In this document: positions 47,526 through 57,139 of the stretch, in pieces
Position numbering within the stretch: the stretch's first letter is position 1
How the letters are laid out: each line of letters starts with the position of its first letter
Assembly: GCA_002050165.1 (NCBI GenBank)
Contig: MWSW01000018.1
Span: 179,374 to 243,373, forward strand
DNA: 64,000 nucleotides
Direction: 5' to 3'
From: Candidatus Tepidiaquacellales bacterium OLB4/UTCHB1
GTDB lineage: Bacteria; Bacteroidota; Ignavibacteria; Tepidaquicellales; Tepidaquicellaceae
Notes under the pieces: model-generated
Seen by the model: only the letters and a program-made list of their open reading frames with translations
Told to the model about the DNA's origin: nothing
Database searches by the model: none
Made by a program: the position numbers and the translations under genes

Positions 47526-49043
47526 ATGGTTCAGGTAAAATCAGATGAAGTTTCCTCGATTCTGTTAAAGCAGCTTTCGGGATTTGAAAGAGAGTTGGAT
47601 GTTTACGAAGTTGGAACAGTTTTATATGTTGGAGACGGTGTTGCCCGGGTTTACGGGCTTTCAAATTGTCAGGCGAGCGAACTTATTGAATTTCCGAACG
47701 GAGTGTTTGGAATTGCGCTCAACCTTGAAGAAGATAACGTAGGTTGTATTCTATTCGGCGATTCTTCGCTTGTAAAAGAGGGTGACCAGGTAAAGCGTAC
47801 CGGAAGGATTGCCTCAATGCCCGTTGGTGACGCAATGCTCGGCAGGGTAATTAATCCGCTAGGTCAACCGATTGACGGTAAAGGTGAAATTAAAACGGAT
47901 AAATTCCTCCCTCTCGAAAGAAAAGCGTTAGGTGTTATTCAACGCCAGCCGGTAAAGGAACCGCTTCAAACCGGTATTAAAGCTATTGACGCAATGATAC
48001 CGATCGGACGGGGACAAAGGGAGTTGATTATTGGTGACAGGCAAACGGGGAAAACTGCTATTGCAATTGATACTATAATTAACCAAAGGGACACGGATGT
48101 TTATTGTATTTACGTTGCAATCGGACAAAAGGGATCAACAGTTGCACAGGTTGTTAAAAGCCTCGAAGATGCAGGAGCAATGGATTATACAACCGTAATT
48201 TCTGCAACAGCTTCAGATCCTGCTCCGCTTCAATATATTGCACCGTATTCCGGCGCGACGCTTGGTGAGTTTTTCAGGGATCAGGGTAAACATGCGCTTG
48301 TCATATACGATGACCTCTCCAAACAGGCAGCTGCTTATCGTGAAGTTTCTCTACTCTTGAGGAGACCTCCGGGACGGGAAGCTTATCCGGGTGATGTATT
48401 TTATCTGCACTCAAGATTACTCGAGAGGGCATCAAAATTGTCCGATGATTTGGGCGGTGGATCGCTTACCGCATTACCGGTGATCGAAACAAAAGCAGGT
48501 GACGTTTCTGCTTACATCCCGACAAACGTAATTTCAATTACTGATGGTCAGATTTATCTCGAACCGAATCTGTTTAACGCCGGTGTCAGACCTGCAATTA
48601 ACGTTGGAATTTCTGTTTCGAGGGTTGGTGGAAATGCACAGATTAAAGCGATGAAAAAAATTGCAGGAACATTGAGGCTTGACCTTGCACAGTTCAGGGA
48701 ACTTGAAGCTTTTGCAAAATTTGGATCTGATTTAGATAAAGCAACTCAGCAACAATTGAGGCGCGGTCAACGGTTGGTTGAAATTCTCAAACAAAAACAA
48801 TATTCGCCGGTTCCGGTTGAGAATCAGGTTGTTGTAATTTATGCTGCTACCAAGGGTTATCTTGATGAAATTCCGGTCGAGAAAGTAAGTAGGTTTGAAC
48901 GCGAATTATTAGAGCAGATGGAAAGTTTAAACAAGGATATTTTAGACAGCATAAAAGAAAAGAAAGAAATTGATAATGAAACCGGGCAGAAACTTGATGA
49001 GCTTCTCAAAAGTTTTCTGGAAAGGTTTAAATCATCACTTTAA
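47526..49043 (+). CDS. atpA: F1 ATP synthase subunit alpha
   Basis: A 505-residue subunit. Walker [12 protein letters not shown], the region [12 protein letters not shown], and the conserved arginine loop in [16 protein letters not shown] are present. It forms the hexamer with beta, though the beta gene is not in this operon. A Shine-Dalgarno GGAG lies before the ATG. Confidence 0.98.
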   Translation: MVQVKSDEVSSILLKQLSGFERELDVYEVGTVLYVGDGVARVYGLSNCQASELIEFPNGVFGIALNLEEDNVGCILFGDSSLVKEGDQVKRTGRIASMPVGDAMLGRVINPLGQPIDGKGEIKTDKFLPLERKALGVIQRQPVKEPLQTGIKAIDAMIPIGRGQRELIIGDRQTGKTAIAIDTIINQRDTDVYCIYVAIGQKGSTVAQVVKSLEDAGAMDYTTVISATASDPAPLQYIAPYSGATLGEFFRDQGKHALVIYDDLSKQAAAYREVSLLLRRPPGREAYPGDVFYLHSRLLERASKLSDDLGGGSLTALPVIETKAGDVSAYIPTNVISITDGQIYLEPNLFNAGVRPAINVGISVSRVGGNAQIKAMKKIAGTLRLDLAQFRELEAFAKFGSDLDKATQQQLRRGQRLVEILKQKQYSPVPVENQVVVIYAATKGYLDEIPVEKVSRFERELLEQMESLNKDILDSIKEKKEIDNETGQKLDELLKSFLERFKSSL

Positions 49044-49055
49044 AATCAGTAGAGT

Positions 49056-49925
49056 TTGTCACAGTTAAAAGAAATAAAGAACAGGATCGTTGCGGTTAAA
49101 AATACGCAGAAGATTACACGTGCAATGAAAATGGTTGCCACTGCAAAGCTCCGCAGAGCACAGGACAAAATTGTTTCAGCAAGACCTTACGCTAATAAAA
49201 TTGATGAATTATTGAAACAATTATCTTCAGCGGCAGATACGGGTTCAGATCCGCTAATGGAACAGCGACCTGTTAAAATTAACCTTGTTGTTGTAGTTAC
49301 CGGAGACAGGGGACTCTGCGGATCATTTAATACAAATGTAATTAAGTTTGCTACCCAAAAAATAAATGAGTTCGGAGAAGATACAAAGATTATTGCCGTA
49401 GGTAAAAAGTCAGTTGATTATTTCAAAAAATCCGGTCACCATGTAATTGATAACTACCCGAATGTATTTTCAAATCTGAGGATTGAAATTGCTAAAAATG
49501 CAGTTGCGCAGATTAAAAAGGGATTTTTGGATGGTTCTTTTGACAGCGTGTATCTTATATACAGTGAGTTTATTTCGATGATCAAACAAATCCCGAGAAT
49601 CGAAAAATTCCTTCCTATTGTTGACGAACCCGACGCTGAAAAAAAGAGTAGCAAACAAACCGGCGATTACATTTTTGAACCTGACGCAGCATCTATCTTA
49701 TCTGATCTTGTGCCGCGTCAAATGCTAGTAAAGTTCTGGAAAGCTTTGCTCGAATCTAACGCTGCCGAACAAGCGGCGAGAATGACTGCTATGGATAACG
49801 CGACAAGAAATGCAAGCGATCTTATAAAATACCTCGACCTTCAGTATAACAGGGCAAGGCAGGAGGCAATCACAAAAGAAATTCTTGAAATTGTAGGTGG
49901 AGCTGAGGCACTGAAAGAGGGTTAA
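49056..49925 (+). CDS. atpG: F1 ATP synthase subunit gamma
   Basis: A 289-residue central-stalk subunit. The N-terminal helix has EIKNRIVAVKNTQKITRAMKMV, the centre has TGDRGLCGSFN, and the C-terminal helix has AMDNATRNASDLI and NRARQEAITKEILEI. TTG start at 49056. It is the last gene of the operon; atpD and atpC do not follow, and a terminator comes 27 nt after the stop. Confidence 0.97.
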   Translation: MSQLKEIKNRIVAVKNTQKITRAMKMVATAKLRRAQDKIVSARPYANKIDELLKQLSSAADTGSDPLMEQRPVKINLVVVVTGDRGLCGSFNTNVIKFATQKINEFGEDTKIIAVGKKSVDYFKKSGHHVIDNYPNVFSNLRIEIAKNAVAQIKKGFLDGSFDSVYLIYSEFISMIKQIPRIEKFLPIVDEPDAEKKSSKQTGDYIFEPDAASILSDLVPRQMLVKFWKALLESNAAEQAARMTAMDNATRNASDLIKYLDLQYNRARQEAITKEILEIVGGAEALKEG

Positions 49926-49951
49926 GAAATTTTCTTATAAAAATTACTTTC

Positions 49952-49982
49952 AAACCAACTCAATTCAAGGGTTGGTTTTTTT
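49952..49982 (+). terminator. terminator after the atp operon, abutting the rqcH start
   Basis: AAACCAACTC (49952-49961) pairs with GGGTTGGTTT (49969-49978) around the loop AATTCAA, and seven T's end at 49982. The next base begins the ATG of rqcH at 49983, so the U-tract occupies the place of a ribosome binding site. Confidence 0.8.
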
Positions 49983-51548
49983 ATGATACTCGATATTTTT
50001 ACATTAAGAAAAGTTGCATCGGTGCTAAACAACTTGATTTCCGGAAGGAAAATTGTTGTAACGATGACTTTTGATAAAGGTAAATTCGTTGCGATTCTTG
50101 ATAATGAAGGTGCGTTAGAATGTTCTTTTCTAAGCAATCTCGAATTTGTAAAGTATGTTGATAGCTTTAGAAAACCGGATAAGAATGCGGTAAATACCCT
50201 TACTGGTTGTAATGGGAATATTATTGAGAAGGTGCAATGTTCAGTTAATGACAGAATACTGGAGCTGCAGCTTGACAACGGTAACCGGTTGCTTATTGTA
50301 TTTATCAGGTCAAAAATGAATATCCTATTGACCGATTCAGGTTTAATTATAGATGCATTTAAAAATTCAACTGAACTAACTTTAACGCAGGTCTCAGATT
50401 TTCTACCTGAACCCCAAAATAGAATTTGTCAGAATACTAAGGATTTCGTTAAATCAAATTTCTTCCATTTCAATAAATTTGTACGGGCTCAGGTATTGAG
50501 AAACATTAATATTTATTATGAGGATGAACTGAACGACTCTTTGCGTGATCAAATAAAAGATGCTTTCGATCAAATTGAAAAACCAGAACCTAAAATGTTT
50601 TATTCGTACAAAAACGGACACGATATTTACATATCGCCTATTGAAATAACGAATGGTTCAGTTATGTTATCCTGTTCAACCTCGTTCCATGAAATTTTTG
50701 AAGATACAATGAAGAGTCAATATCGTATTTACAAAGAGAGAACAGTAAAGGAATTCATCTTACGAAACAAGCATTTGGAACTTCGCGACACGATAAAAAA
50801 GATTAATTCTCTAAGTTTGCACAAAGTGTCTTGTGAAAATTCAGACGAATTACTTGGGAAGGGTAATTTAATTTTGTCGAATTTAAATAATATTAAAGTT
50901 GGTACAAAAATATTTAAGTGTAAGGATTTATCGGGTAGAAACATTTCAATTAAATTGAAGCCGGAGCTTAATGCAACAGGGAATGCGCGGTTGTATTTCA
51001 ATAAATACAAAGGGCAGAGGGAATCCTTGCAAACTTTAGAAAGAAGATTGGAGGGACTTCGGGTAAAGCGTGAAAAAATTGAAAAAGAGATTGACGAATT
51101 GAATCAAATTTCTGATTTAAAATCTATCGTTAAAATGGAAAAGAAATATTTTAAAGAGAAGACAGAAGAAGATATAAAGAAATTGTTTCGCAGATTTAAA
51201 ATTGGTGGGAATTATGAAGTATGGGTAGGCAAAAACAGCCGTTCAAATGATTTACTCACTACAAGTTTCAGTTCACCGCACGATTTGTGGTTTCATGTTA
51301 GAGGTTTTCCGGGTTCTCATACCGTTCTTAGAATTCACGCAAAGGGTATTAAAGTTGATAAAGATATTATTACTCTTGCAGCGTCAATTGCGGCTTATTA
51401 CTCAAAAGCAAGAAATGCATCGAGAGTTCTTGTTTCATATTGTGAGAGAAAGTACGTTAAAAAAAAGAAAGGGTTTAGCAGCGGGACAGTTGTAATGGAG
51501 CGTGAAAAGGTAATAACAGTAAAGCCGAAACTTCCGGAAGAGGATTAA
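49983..51548 (+). CDS. rqcH: RqcH-type NFACT RNA-binding protein (Rqc2 homologue)
   Basis: A 521-residue protein with the NFACT architecture: NFACT-N domain (about 1-185), helical coiled coil (about 340-385), and NFACT-R/DUF814 domain (about 400-515) with DLWFHVRGFPGSHTVLR and SKARNASRVLVSYCERKYVKKKKG. The Asp-Arg pair needed for alanine-tailing in RqcH is kept as Asp90-Arg91 (NDRILEL). It binds stalled 60S-like/50S subunits with peptidyl-tRNA and adds C-terminal Ala tails. It has no visible Shine-Dalgarno, since a terminator U-tract lies immediately upstream. Convergent overlap of four nt with the TPR gene. Confidence 0.9.
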   Translation: MILDIFTLRKVASVLNNLISGRKIVVTMTFDKGKFVAILDNEGALECSFLSNLEFVKYVDSFRKPDKNAVNTLTGCNGNIIEKVQCSVNDRILELQLDNGNRLLIVFIRSKMNILLTDSGLIIDAFKNSTELTLTQVSDFLPEPQNRICQNTKDFVKSNFFHFNKFVRAQVLRNINIYYEDELNDSLRDQIKDAFDQIEKPEPKMFYSYKNGHDIYISPIEITNGSVMLSCSTSFHEIFEDTMKSQYRIYKERTVKEFILRNKHLELRDTIKKINSLSLHKVSCENSDELLGKGNLILSNLNNIKVGTKIFKCKDLSGRNISIKLKPELNATGNARLYFNKYKGQRESLQTLERRLEGLRVKREKIEKEIDELNQISDLKSIVKMEKKYFKEKTEEDIKKLFRRFKIGGNYEVWVGKNSRSNDLLTTSFSSPHDLWFHVRGFPGSHTVLRIHAKGIKVDKDIITLAASIAAYYSKARNASRVLVSYCERKYVKKKKGFSSGTVVMEREKVITVKPKLPEED

Positions 51549-52297
51549 TACATTATCAGATCTCTCTCGAGGTCATCAAGTTTGCGTTCAATTCTTTCTT
51601 TATTTGGACTTCCCGCCCTTATCAGAAAATTATACATATTGAAAGCTTCCTTGAAATTTCCCTGCTTTGCATAAATATCGGCAAGCGTTTCGGAAATAAA
51701 TTTTATGTTACCAAATAACTCTGATGGTTGATCTTCATCGTTGTTACGTTTTTTTGAAAGTTCGCTTTTTTCAGATTTCCCACCTATCGAAATCCGGTTA
51801 AACTCCTTTTCGAAGTTTTCAAATGAGTTTTTATCGAAAAGAATTCCTTTTCGTGTATCCAGATAATCCGATAAATTAAGTTTGCTGTCCGGATTTATTA
51901 ATTTTGTGAATTCATTAGCGTAGTTGAGAAATTTTACAGCAGAAAATTCTGATTCCGGATAATATATTCTCTCTTGAACTGATTCCCTTTTAATCGCTTC
52001 AATTTTTGCACGAAGGACATCAGCAATTTCAAGTTGTTGAATTTTATTTTCAATTTCCCGGAAGAGAGATTCCGCTTCGCCAAGGTATTCAAGCCTTATT
52101 AAGGCTTTTAACAAAATTAGTTTTGCCGTTAAATAATCAGGATAAATACTCAGCCCGATTTTACAAATTTTTATGCACTCGTCATGACGGTTTGTAATGT
52201 GATAAATGTTTGCAAGCCTGATGAAGGAAGTTGAGAAATAATTTTCCTCTAATTTTGATTTTAGTGTGTTAATGTAATTATCAAGAGACATATTCAT
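51545..52297 (-). CDS. TPR-repeat protein
   Basis: A 250-residue helical protein with TPR-like repeats, for example SFIRLANIYHITNRHDECIKI, YPDYLTAKLILLKAL, and near the C-terminus LADIYAKQGNFKEAFNMY. No signal peptide. The middle (about 110-200) is charged and may be disordered. It is the last gene of the sigma-54 activator-lptE-GT2 operon and overlaps the GT2 stop by four nt, so it may be an accessory of the glycan or LPS machinery. Exact role unknown. Confidence 0.78.
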   Translation of the reverse strand: MNMSLDNYINTLKSKLEENYFSTSFIRLANIYHITNRHDECIKICKIGLSIYPDYLTAKLILLKALIRLEYLGEAESLFREIENKIQQLEIADVLRAKIEAIKRESVQERIYYPESEFSAVKFLNYANEFTKLINPDSKLNLSDYLDTRKGILFDKNSFENFEKEFNRISIGGKSEKSELSKKRNNDEDQPSELFGNIKFISETLADIYAKQGNFKEAFNMYNFLIRAGSPNKERIERKLDDLERDLIMY

Positions 52298-53796
52298 GCT
52301 GCTTTTAGTTTACTTACGGCGTGGTTATGCTCTATAACCTGTTTAATCGATAGAAAAGAAACCATACCAAAACCCAGCGCAAACATAAGCTGAAATGGTA
52401 TTGCAGCAATTTGTGCATAGGCAACAGCGAACCCAACTCCAACGAAACAATAAATGCTCATTACTGCCTCAAGTAGAGAAGTAAATGGAACTTTTTTGGT
52501 TATGTATTTTACATCGTTGATTGTATCACCTGTTTGATTAACTTTAAATTTTGGAGTTCTTACGAATTCACTTTTCTTTCCAAACAAACCTTCAATTACT
52601 GCTTTGGTATTATTAATTGACATTCCCATGCTACCGGCGAGAAATACAGGAAAGAAGATTATTCGTTTTTGCCAGTCCGGGTAAACATCTTTTTGTGAAT
52701 GAAGATAAAACATAAACGAGCTGATAAAAGCAAAAACGAAAACTGACATTAGTTTAAAAAACTCATCGAACTCTCCGCCCAGTTTAATTAGTAGTACTGG
52801 TAAATTCAGAATACCTGCTATAAGAATGAAGGGATACGCAAGATTGCTCCACAAGTGAACGAATGATTGGAGTTTCATTGTGAGCGGTAAGTTTGTTTTA
52901 AGTACACGCGGAAAGATTTTCTTTGCTGTTTCAATTGCACCTTTCGTCCACCGGAACTGCTGGGACTTCAGCGAATTTATATCAACCGGAAGTTCCGCCG
53001 GCGAGGTGAAGTTCACCAGATATTTAAACATCCAACCTTTCATCTGAGCTCGGTATGATAGATCGAGATCTTCCGTCAAGGTATCTGCTTCCCAGTTCCC
53101 TGCGTCTAAAATACATTTTTTCCTCCAAATCCCGGCGGTTCCGTTAAAGTTAATATAGAAACCTGCCCTGTTCCTTACAGCCTGCTCAATTACAAAATGT
53201 CCGTCTAGTGCAACCGCCTGTGTTTTTGTTATGACAGAGTAATCCCTATTGAGATGTTCCCAGCGCGTTTGAACCAACCCGATATTCTCGTCCCTGAAAA
53301 AGTAAGGTAATGTACGAATCAAAAATTTCTTCCTCGGGATAAAATCAGCATCGAAAATTGCAATGAACTCACCGCGTGCAATTTCTAGACCCTCCTTAAG
53401 CGCACCAGCTTTGAATCCTGTGCGATTGGTGCGGTGAATATGTTTGATGTCAAACCCTTGTTCGATGTATTTTTGAATGTGATTGTGTACAATATCAACA
53501 GTATCATCAGTTGAATCATCGAGAATTTGTATCTCCAGTTTATCCTTCGGATAATCGAGCCTCGTGCAGGCATCAATCAGTCTGCGTATAACATATCTTT
53601 CATTGAATAATGGTAACTGAACAGTTACGACAGGATAATCCGGAATAGTAAGTTCTTCAAGTGAGAGATCTTTTGTACGGGATTCGAATGTTTTGAAGTA
53701 ATAATAAACCATTGAAAACCCGTGTGAGCCAAAAAAGAAAAGTATGGTTAATGAAATAAAATAAATTCCCAGAATTAATTCATCTGTAGTCATCAT
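52294..53796 (-). CDS. processive GT2 glycosyltransferase (cellulose synthase-like)
   Basis: A 500-residue membrane glycosyltransferase. One N-terminal transmembrane helix (about 7-28), a cytosolic GT2 domain, and about five C-terminal transmembrane helices (about 315-490). Catalytic motifs are ILDDSTDDT, DADF, TEDLDL and QQFRW (QxxRW), as in processive or glucosylceramide-synthase-like enzymes. The product may be a beta-linked polymer or a glycolipid. No PilZ domain or cyclase is nearby. It is encoded between lptE and a TPR gene, fitting an envelope role. Confidence 0.88.
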   Translation of the reverse strand: MMTTDELILGIYFISLTILFFFGSHGFSMVYYYFKTFESRTKDLSLEELTIPDYPVVTVQLPLFNERYVIRRLIDACTRLDYPKDKLEIQILDDSTDDTVDIVHNHIQKYIEQGFDIKHIHRTNRTGFKAGALKEGLEIARGEFIAIFDADFIPRKKFLIRTLPYFFRDENIGLVQTRWEHLNRDYSVITKTQAVALDGHFVIEQAVRNRAGFYINFNGTAGIWRKKCILDAGNWEADTLTEDLDLSYRAQMKGWMFKYLVNFTSPAELPVDINSLKSQQFRWTKGAIETAKKIFPRVLKTNLPLTMKLQSFVHLWSNLAYPFILIAGILNLPVLLIKLGGEFDEFFKLMSVFVFAFISSFMFYLHSQKDVYPDWQKRIIFFPVFLAGSMGMSINNTKAVIEGLFGKKSEFVRTPKFKVNQTGDTINDVKYITKKVPFTSLLEAVMSIYCFVGVGFAVAYAQIAAIPFQLMFALGFGMVSFLSIKQVIEHNHAVSKLKAA

Positions 53797-54312
53797 TTAC
53801 CAATTTGAGGTTATGTCGTTTAAAATGTCTTCACAAATTTTATTTATAGCTTCGTTGATACCTATTTCACGTTCCGAAAAACCCGTATCCGTTGAGTTGT
53901 ATTCACCCCAATTTGTAAATACACGGTTCCAGATTTTCTTTTGCGTTTTGAGATTTTGGAAATCAACCGAAACAGAAATATTAATTTTTCTTTTCGATAC
54001 ATTTTCGTTACCGGATATCACTAAAGGTTCATCGCTTATTGCTGTAATCGTACATGAAATTAATCCATCCGCTTCCGATTGGTCAGTAATGTAAAAAGTG
54101 TTGTCGTTAACAATCAGGGATTTTAGTTTTTCCGTAAAATTTTCCCTAACGGTTGGTTCGGAAAAATTGCTCTCATCACCGAACAAAGGAACAGCAAGGG
54201 TTTTAATCCCTTCTGGTGGATTTTTAGGTCTGAATCCGTAAACACCACATGAGTAAAAGGTTCCTGAAAATATCAGGATTAATAGAGTGATATTATAGTT
54301 TCTGAATCTCAA
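53797..54312 (-). CDS. lptE: LptE-like LPS assembly lipoprotein
   Basis: A 171-residue lipoprotein: signal segment LLILIFSGTF, lipobox YSC with Cys about residue 22, then GVYGFRPKNPPEGIKTLAVPLF, a pattern common to Bacteroidota/Chlorobi LptE proteins. It ends with FSEREIGINEAINKICEDILNDI. LptE plugs LptD at the outer membrane for LPS delivery. TTG start at 54312, overlapping the sigma-54 activator stop (TTGA). Adjacent to the GT2 gene. Confidence 0.88.
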   Translation of the reverse strand: MRFRNYNITLLILIFSGTFYSCGVYGFRPKNPPEGIKTLAVPLFGDESNFSEPTVRENFTEKLKSLIVNDNTFYITDQSEADGLISCTITAISDEPLVISGNENVSKRKINISVSVDFQNLKTQKKIWNRVFTNWGEYNSTDTGFSEREIGINEAINKICEDILNDITSNW

Positions 54313-55421
54313 ACTTCTCGTTGAATATTATACTTCTTAATTTTATGATATAAATTGCGTGTTGTCTGATTGAGCTGTTTAGAAGTTTCGTTTATGTTCC
54401 AGTTATTATTTTTTAGTGTATATATCAAAAACTCACGTTCTACATCTTCCACTTTCATGTTTTCGGCTTTTTGTTTCGGGATATGAAAATCTTCCCGATT
54501 CTTTTCTGAAAGCAATTTATTAATTTCATTTTTCGATAGGAGATTTTTTACATCGAGAATATCAGATTTAATCTCAGCGAGTCCTTTTATCAACATTCCG
54601 AAATTCGGTATCTCGCTATGAGGTTTTTTGTAGATAACGGGCAAGAGTCTTTCAGGATCCTGGTTAGTTATCAGGTGACGCTTTACGTCATCAAGTGTTA
54701 TTTCCCTATCAGGGTACAGCACTATAATACTTTCGATAAAATTTTTCAATTCTCTCGCATTACCAGCCCAATGATAATTATTGAGGAAATCCATTGCATC
54801 ATCATTTATACCGTGAAACTTAATGAGGTTCTTTTTGCAGAATTCAACGCTGAAATGATTTATCAGTATTGGGATATCTGATTTCCTTTCCCGCAATGGC
54901 GAAATATGGAGATTTATAGATTTCAAGCGAAAGTATAAATCTTCACGAAAATTTTTTTCAAGGACTTCCTCAGCAAGTTCTTTATTTGTAGCGGCAATTA
55001 CTCTTACATTCACCTTGATTAGTTTATTCCCGCCGACGCGCATAAATTCACCGGTCTCGAGTACGCGCAGAATCTTTACCTGAGTTAGCAATGGCATATC
55101 GCCGATTTCGTCAAGAAAAATAGTTCCCCTGTCAGCCATTTCAAAATACCCATGTCTGTCTTCAATAGCACCGGTAAAAGCGCCTTTCTTGTGTCCGAAA
55201 AGTTCGCTCTCAATTATTCCTTCGGGAATTGCTCCACAGTTGACGGTAATAAGAGGTTTGTCTTTCCTTCGACTATAGTAGTGAATTAAACCTGCAACAA
55301 CTTCCTTTCCCGTTCCGCTCTCTCCGGTTATTAAAACGCTGATATCAGTCGGAGCTACTTGTTTAATTGTTTCATTTAGCTCCCTGATCTGAACTGAATT
55401 TCCCAGTAATTTCTGATACAT
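54309..55421 (-). CDS. sigma-54-dependent transcriptional activator without sensory domain
   Basis: A 370-residue AAA+ enhancer-binding protein. Walker A GESGTGKEVVAG (about 33-44), the sigma-54 contact GAFTGA, Walker B-like TIFLDEIGDM, and a C-terminal Fis-type helix-turn-helix (NWNINETSKQLNQTTRNLYHKIKKY). The AAA+ domain begins within the first 10-20 residues, so there is no receiver, GAF or PAS domain. It may be controlled by abundance or an unidentified partner. The linker (about 240-325) is long and charged. It is the first gene of an operon with lptE. Confidence 0.93.
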   Translation of the reverse strand: MYQKLLGNSVQIRELNETIKQVAPTDISVLITGESGTGKEVVAGLIHYYSRRKDKPLITVNCGAIPEGIIESELFGHKKGAFTGAIEDRHGYFEMADRGTIFLDEIGDMPLLTQVKILRVLETGEFMRVGGNKLIKVNVRVIAATNKELAEEVLEKNFREDLYFRLKSINLHISPLRERKSDIPILINHFSVEFCKKNLIKFHGINDDAMDFLNNYHWAGNARELKNFIESIIVLYPDREITLDDVKRHLITNQDPERLLPVIYKKPHSEIPNFGMLIKGLAEIKSDILDVKNLLSKNEINKLLSEKNREDFHIPKQKAENMKVEDVEREFLIYTLKNNNWNINETSKQLNQTTRNLYHKIKKYNIQREV

Positions 55422-55525
55422 GAAATATTACGCAAAATAGCTTATGAGCATCGGTAATTAAAGGCATTTTCAGTCAATCGGTTTACACGATATTTAATTT
55501 TATTTAACTCAATATATGGATATAT

Positions 55526-57139
55526 TTGCTACTCGTGAATAAAAAATTCAGAAATAAATCACTTCATAAAAGTAATCCCCAAAACAAAATTGGTGAGCCG
55601 ATTTTAGAAAAGCAGATTGATAGATACTTCTGGTTAATTATCCCGTTGCTGACTATCGTTTACTATTATATTAGCAATATATCAGTAGGATTTTATCAGG
55701 ATGATGAAATTGCACAATATATTAATATGATTGATTTCTGGCACGATCCGTTTATAATTCTTGGTAATGCACCTAAGCCCGGATATAAAATATTCATGGT
55801 ACTTCCGGCTCTAATAGGTTATGATGCAGTGTTACTGATGAATTCGTTAATAGCATCACTTGCTGTATTTCTTTCCTACAAATTGCTGAAAGCCTATGAA
55901 GTTCAATATGCATTTTTAGGTGCAGTTCTTCTGGCGCTTCAACCATTGTTTTTTGACCTGTCATTTAGATCGTATTCGGAAATATTTACTGCGCTTTTAG
56001 TTGCAATTTTGCTTTTGTCTTATAAACGGCAACATTACTTTCTCGCAGCATTAACAGGTGGCTATATTTTTACTGTGAGACAGGAATTTGCTTTGTTCCT
56101 GATCGTGTTTATTGTAATTCTCCTTAGGGATAAAAGATACATTGCGCTTAGCGGGATGATTATTTTTCCACTCTTGTACGATTTACTTGGGTTTATGAAA
56201 ACCGGCGATATACTTTTCATCCTGAGTGAAATGCAAAAAGTTGCAGGTTTAGAATATCAGTCGCAGGGATTGTTTCATTATTTTAGGGTCTATGTTTACA
56301 TTATAGGACCGGTTTCGTTGCTGTTATTTGCTTATGGTTTCTTTGGATTCATTCAGGATACATCTAAGGTAAAAGAATACCTTGTGAAGTATTTATTATT
56401 TTACGTGATTTTCGTTTCAATATTTATTGCTCAAGTACTTACGATGATTAACGACGGACCTAACCCCGGTAACTGGCGTTATTTACTGCATCTTTCACCT
56501 GTCTGTGTTTTTTTTGCAACACTTGGCTTTAATAAACTTGCAGATGATAAATTCAGAAATTCGGGTTATATTCTTGCCGGGGTAATAGTGTTTTTCACGT
56601 TATTGTTCTCATCGAAAAAAACCGATGGGTTCAAATTACTTGACCAACCTGATTTTACAAATCTCTTTATAATTATTGCTGCGTTTATTCTGACTTTGAT
56701 TATGTCCAGACAATCCGTTCGCTCATATCTCGATAAATTGTCAATTTCAATGATTGTGTTAGCTGTAATTTCACTTCTGATTTTATTTGAACCCCGACAA
56801 CTTTCTCAGGAAAATGCCGCAATGAAATCCATCGCTGAGAAACTTGACAGTTATGAAAAAATTGATTCAAAAACAGTTCTTGCAAACCATTCATTCCTGA
56901 AATTCTATTCTGGAGCATACAAAAATAATCCTTCAAATTTCGGATCAATTGAGTCAAGCAGGTTAAATGAGTTAAATCCTGGGTCAATTGTTGTATGGGA
57001 GTCCCATTACGGATACAGACCGGAGTGGGGATTAGATGTTAATTTACCGGAGCTACAGGATACGACAAGGTTTGATTTGCTGGATCAGTTAATAACTCCT
57101 GATAAGAAATTCGCAGCATTTATATTTCAGAAAAAATGA
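55526..57139 (+). CDS. GT39/PMT-like polytopic membrane glycosyltransferase
   Basis: A 537-residue protein with about 11-12 transmembrane segments and a C-terminal periplasmic part of about 100 residues. The YQDDEIAQYINMIDFWHDP segment after helix 1 matches the Asp-Glu active-site loop of GT39 (PMT/ArnT) enzymes that use polyprenyl-phosphate sugars. The frame opens at TTG 55526; GTG at 55535 is an alternative. No Shine-Dalgarno is visible, and a full -7 element TATATTTG overlaps the TTG, so a leaderless message from the GTG is conceivable. A downstream DPM-like gene could provide the donor. Confidence 0.75.
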   Translation: MLLVNKKFRNKSLHKSNPQNKIGEPILEKQIDRYFWLIIPLLTIVYYYISNISVGFYQDDEIAQYINMIDFWHDPFIILGNAPKPGYKIFMVLPALIGYDAVLLMNSLIASLAVFLSYKLLKAYEVQYAFLGAVLLALQPLFFDLSFRSYSEIFTALLVAILLLSYKRQHYFLAALTGGYIFTVRQEFALFLIVFIVILLRDKRYIALSGMIIFPLLYDLLGFMKTGDILFILSEMQKVAGLEYQSQGLFHYFRVYVYIIGPVSLLLFAYGFFGFIQDTSKVKEYLVKYLLFYVIFVSIFIAQVLTMINDGPNPGNWRYLLHLSPVCVFFATLGFNKLADDKFRNSGYILAGVIVFFTLLFSSKKTDGFKLLDQPDFTNLFIIIAAFILTLIMSRQSVRSYLDKLSISMIVLAVISLLILFEPRQLSQENAAMKSIAEKLDSYEKIDSKTVLANHSFLKFYSGAYKNNPSNFGSIESSRLNELNPGSIVVWESHYGYRPEWGLDVNLPELQDTTRFDLLDQLITPDKKFAAFIFQKK

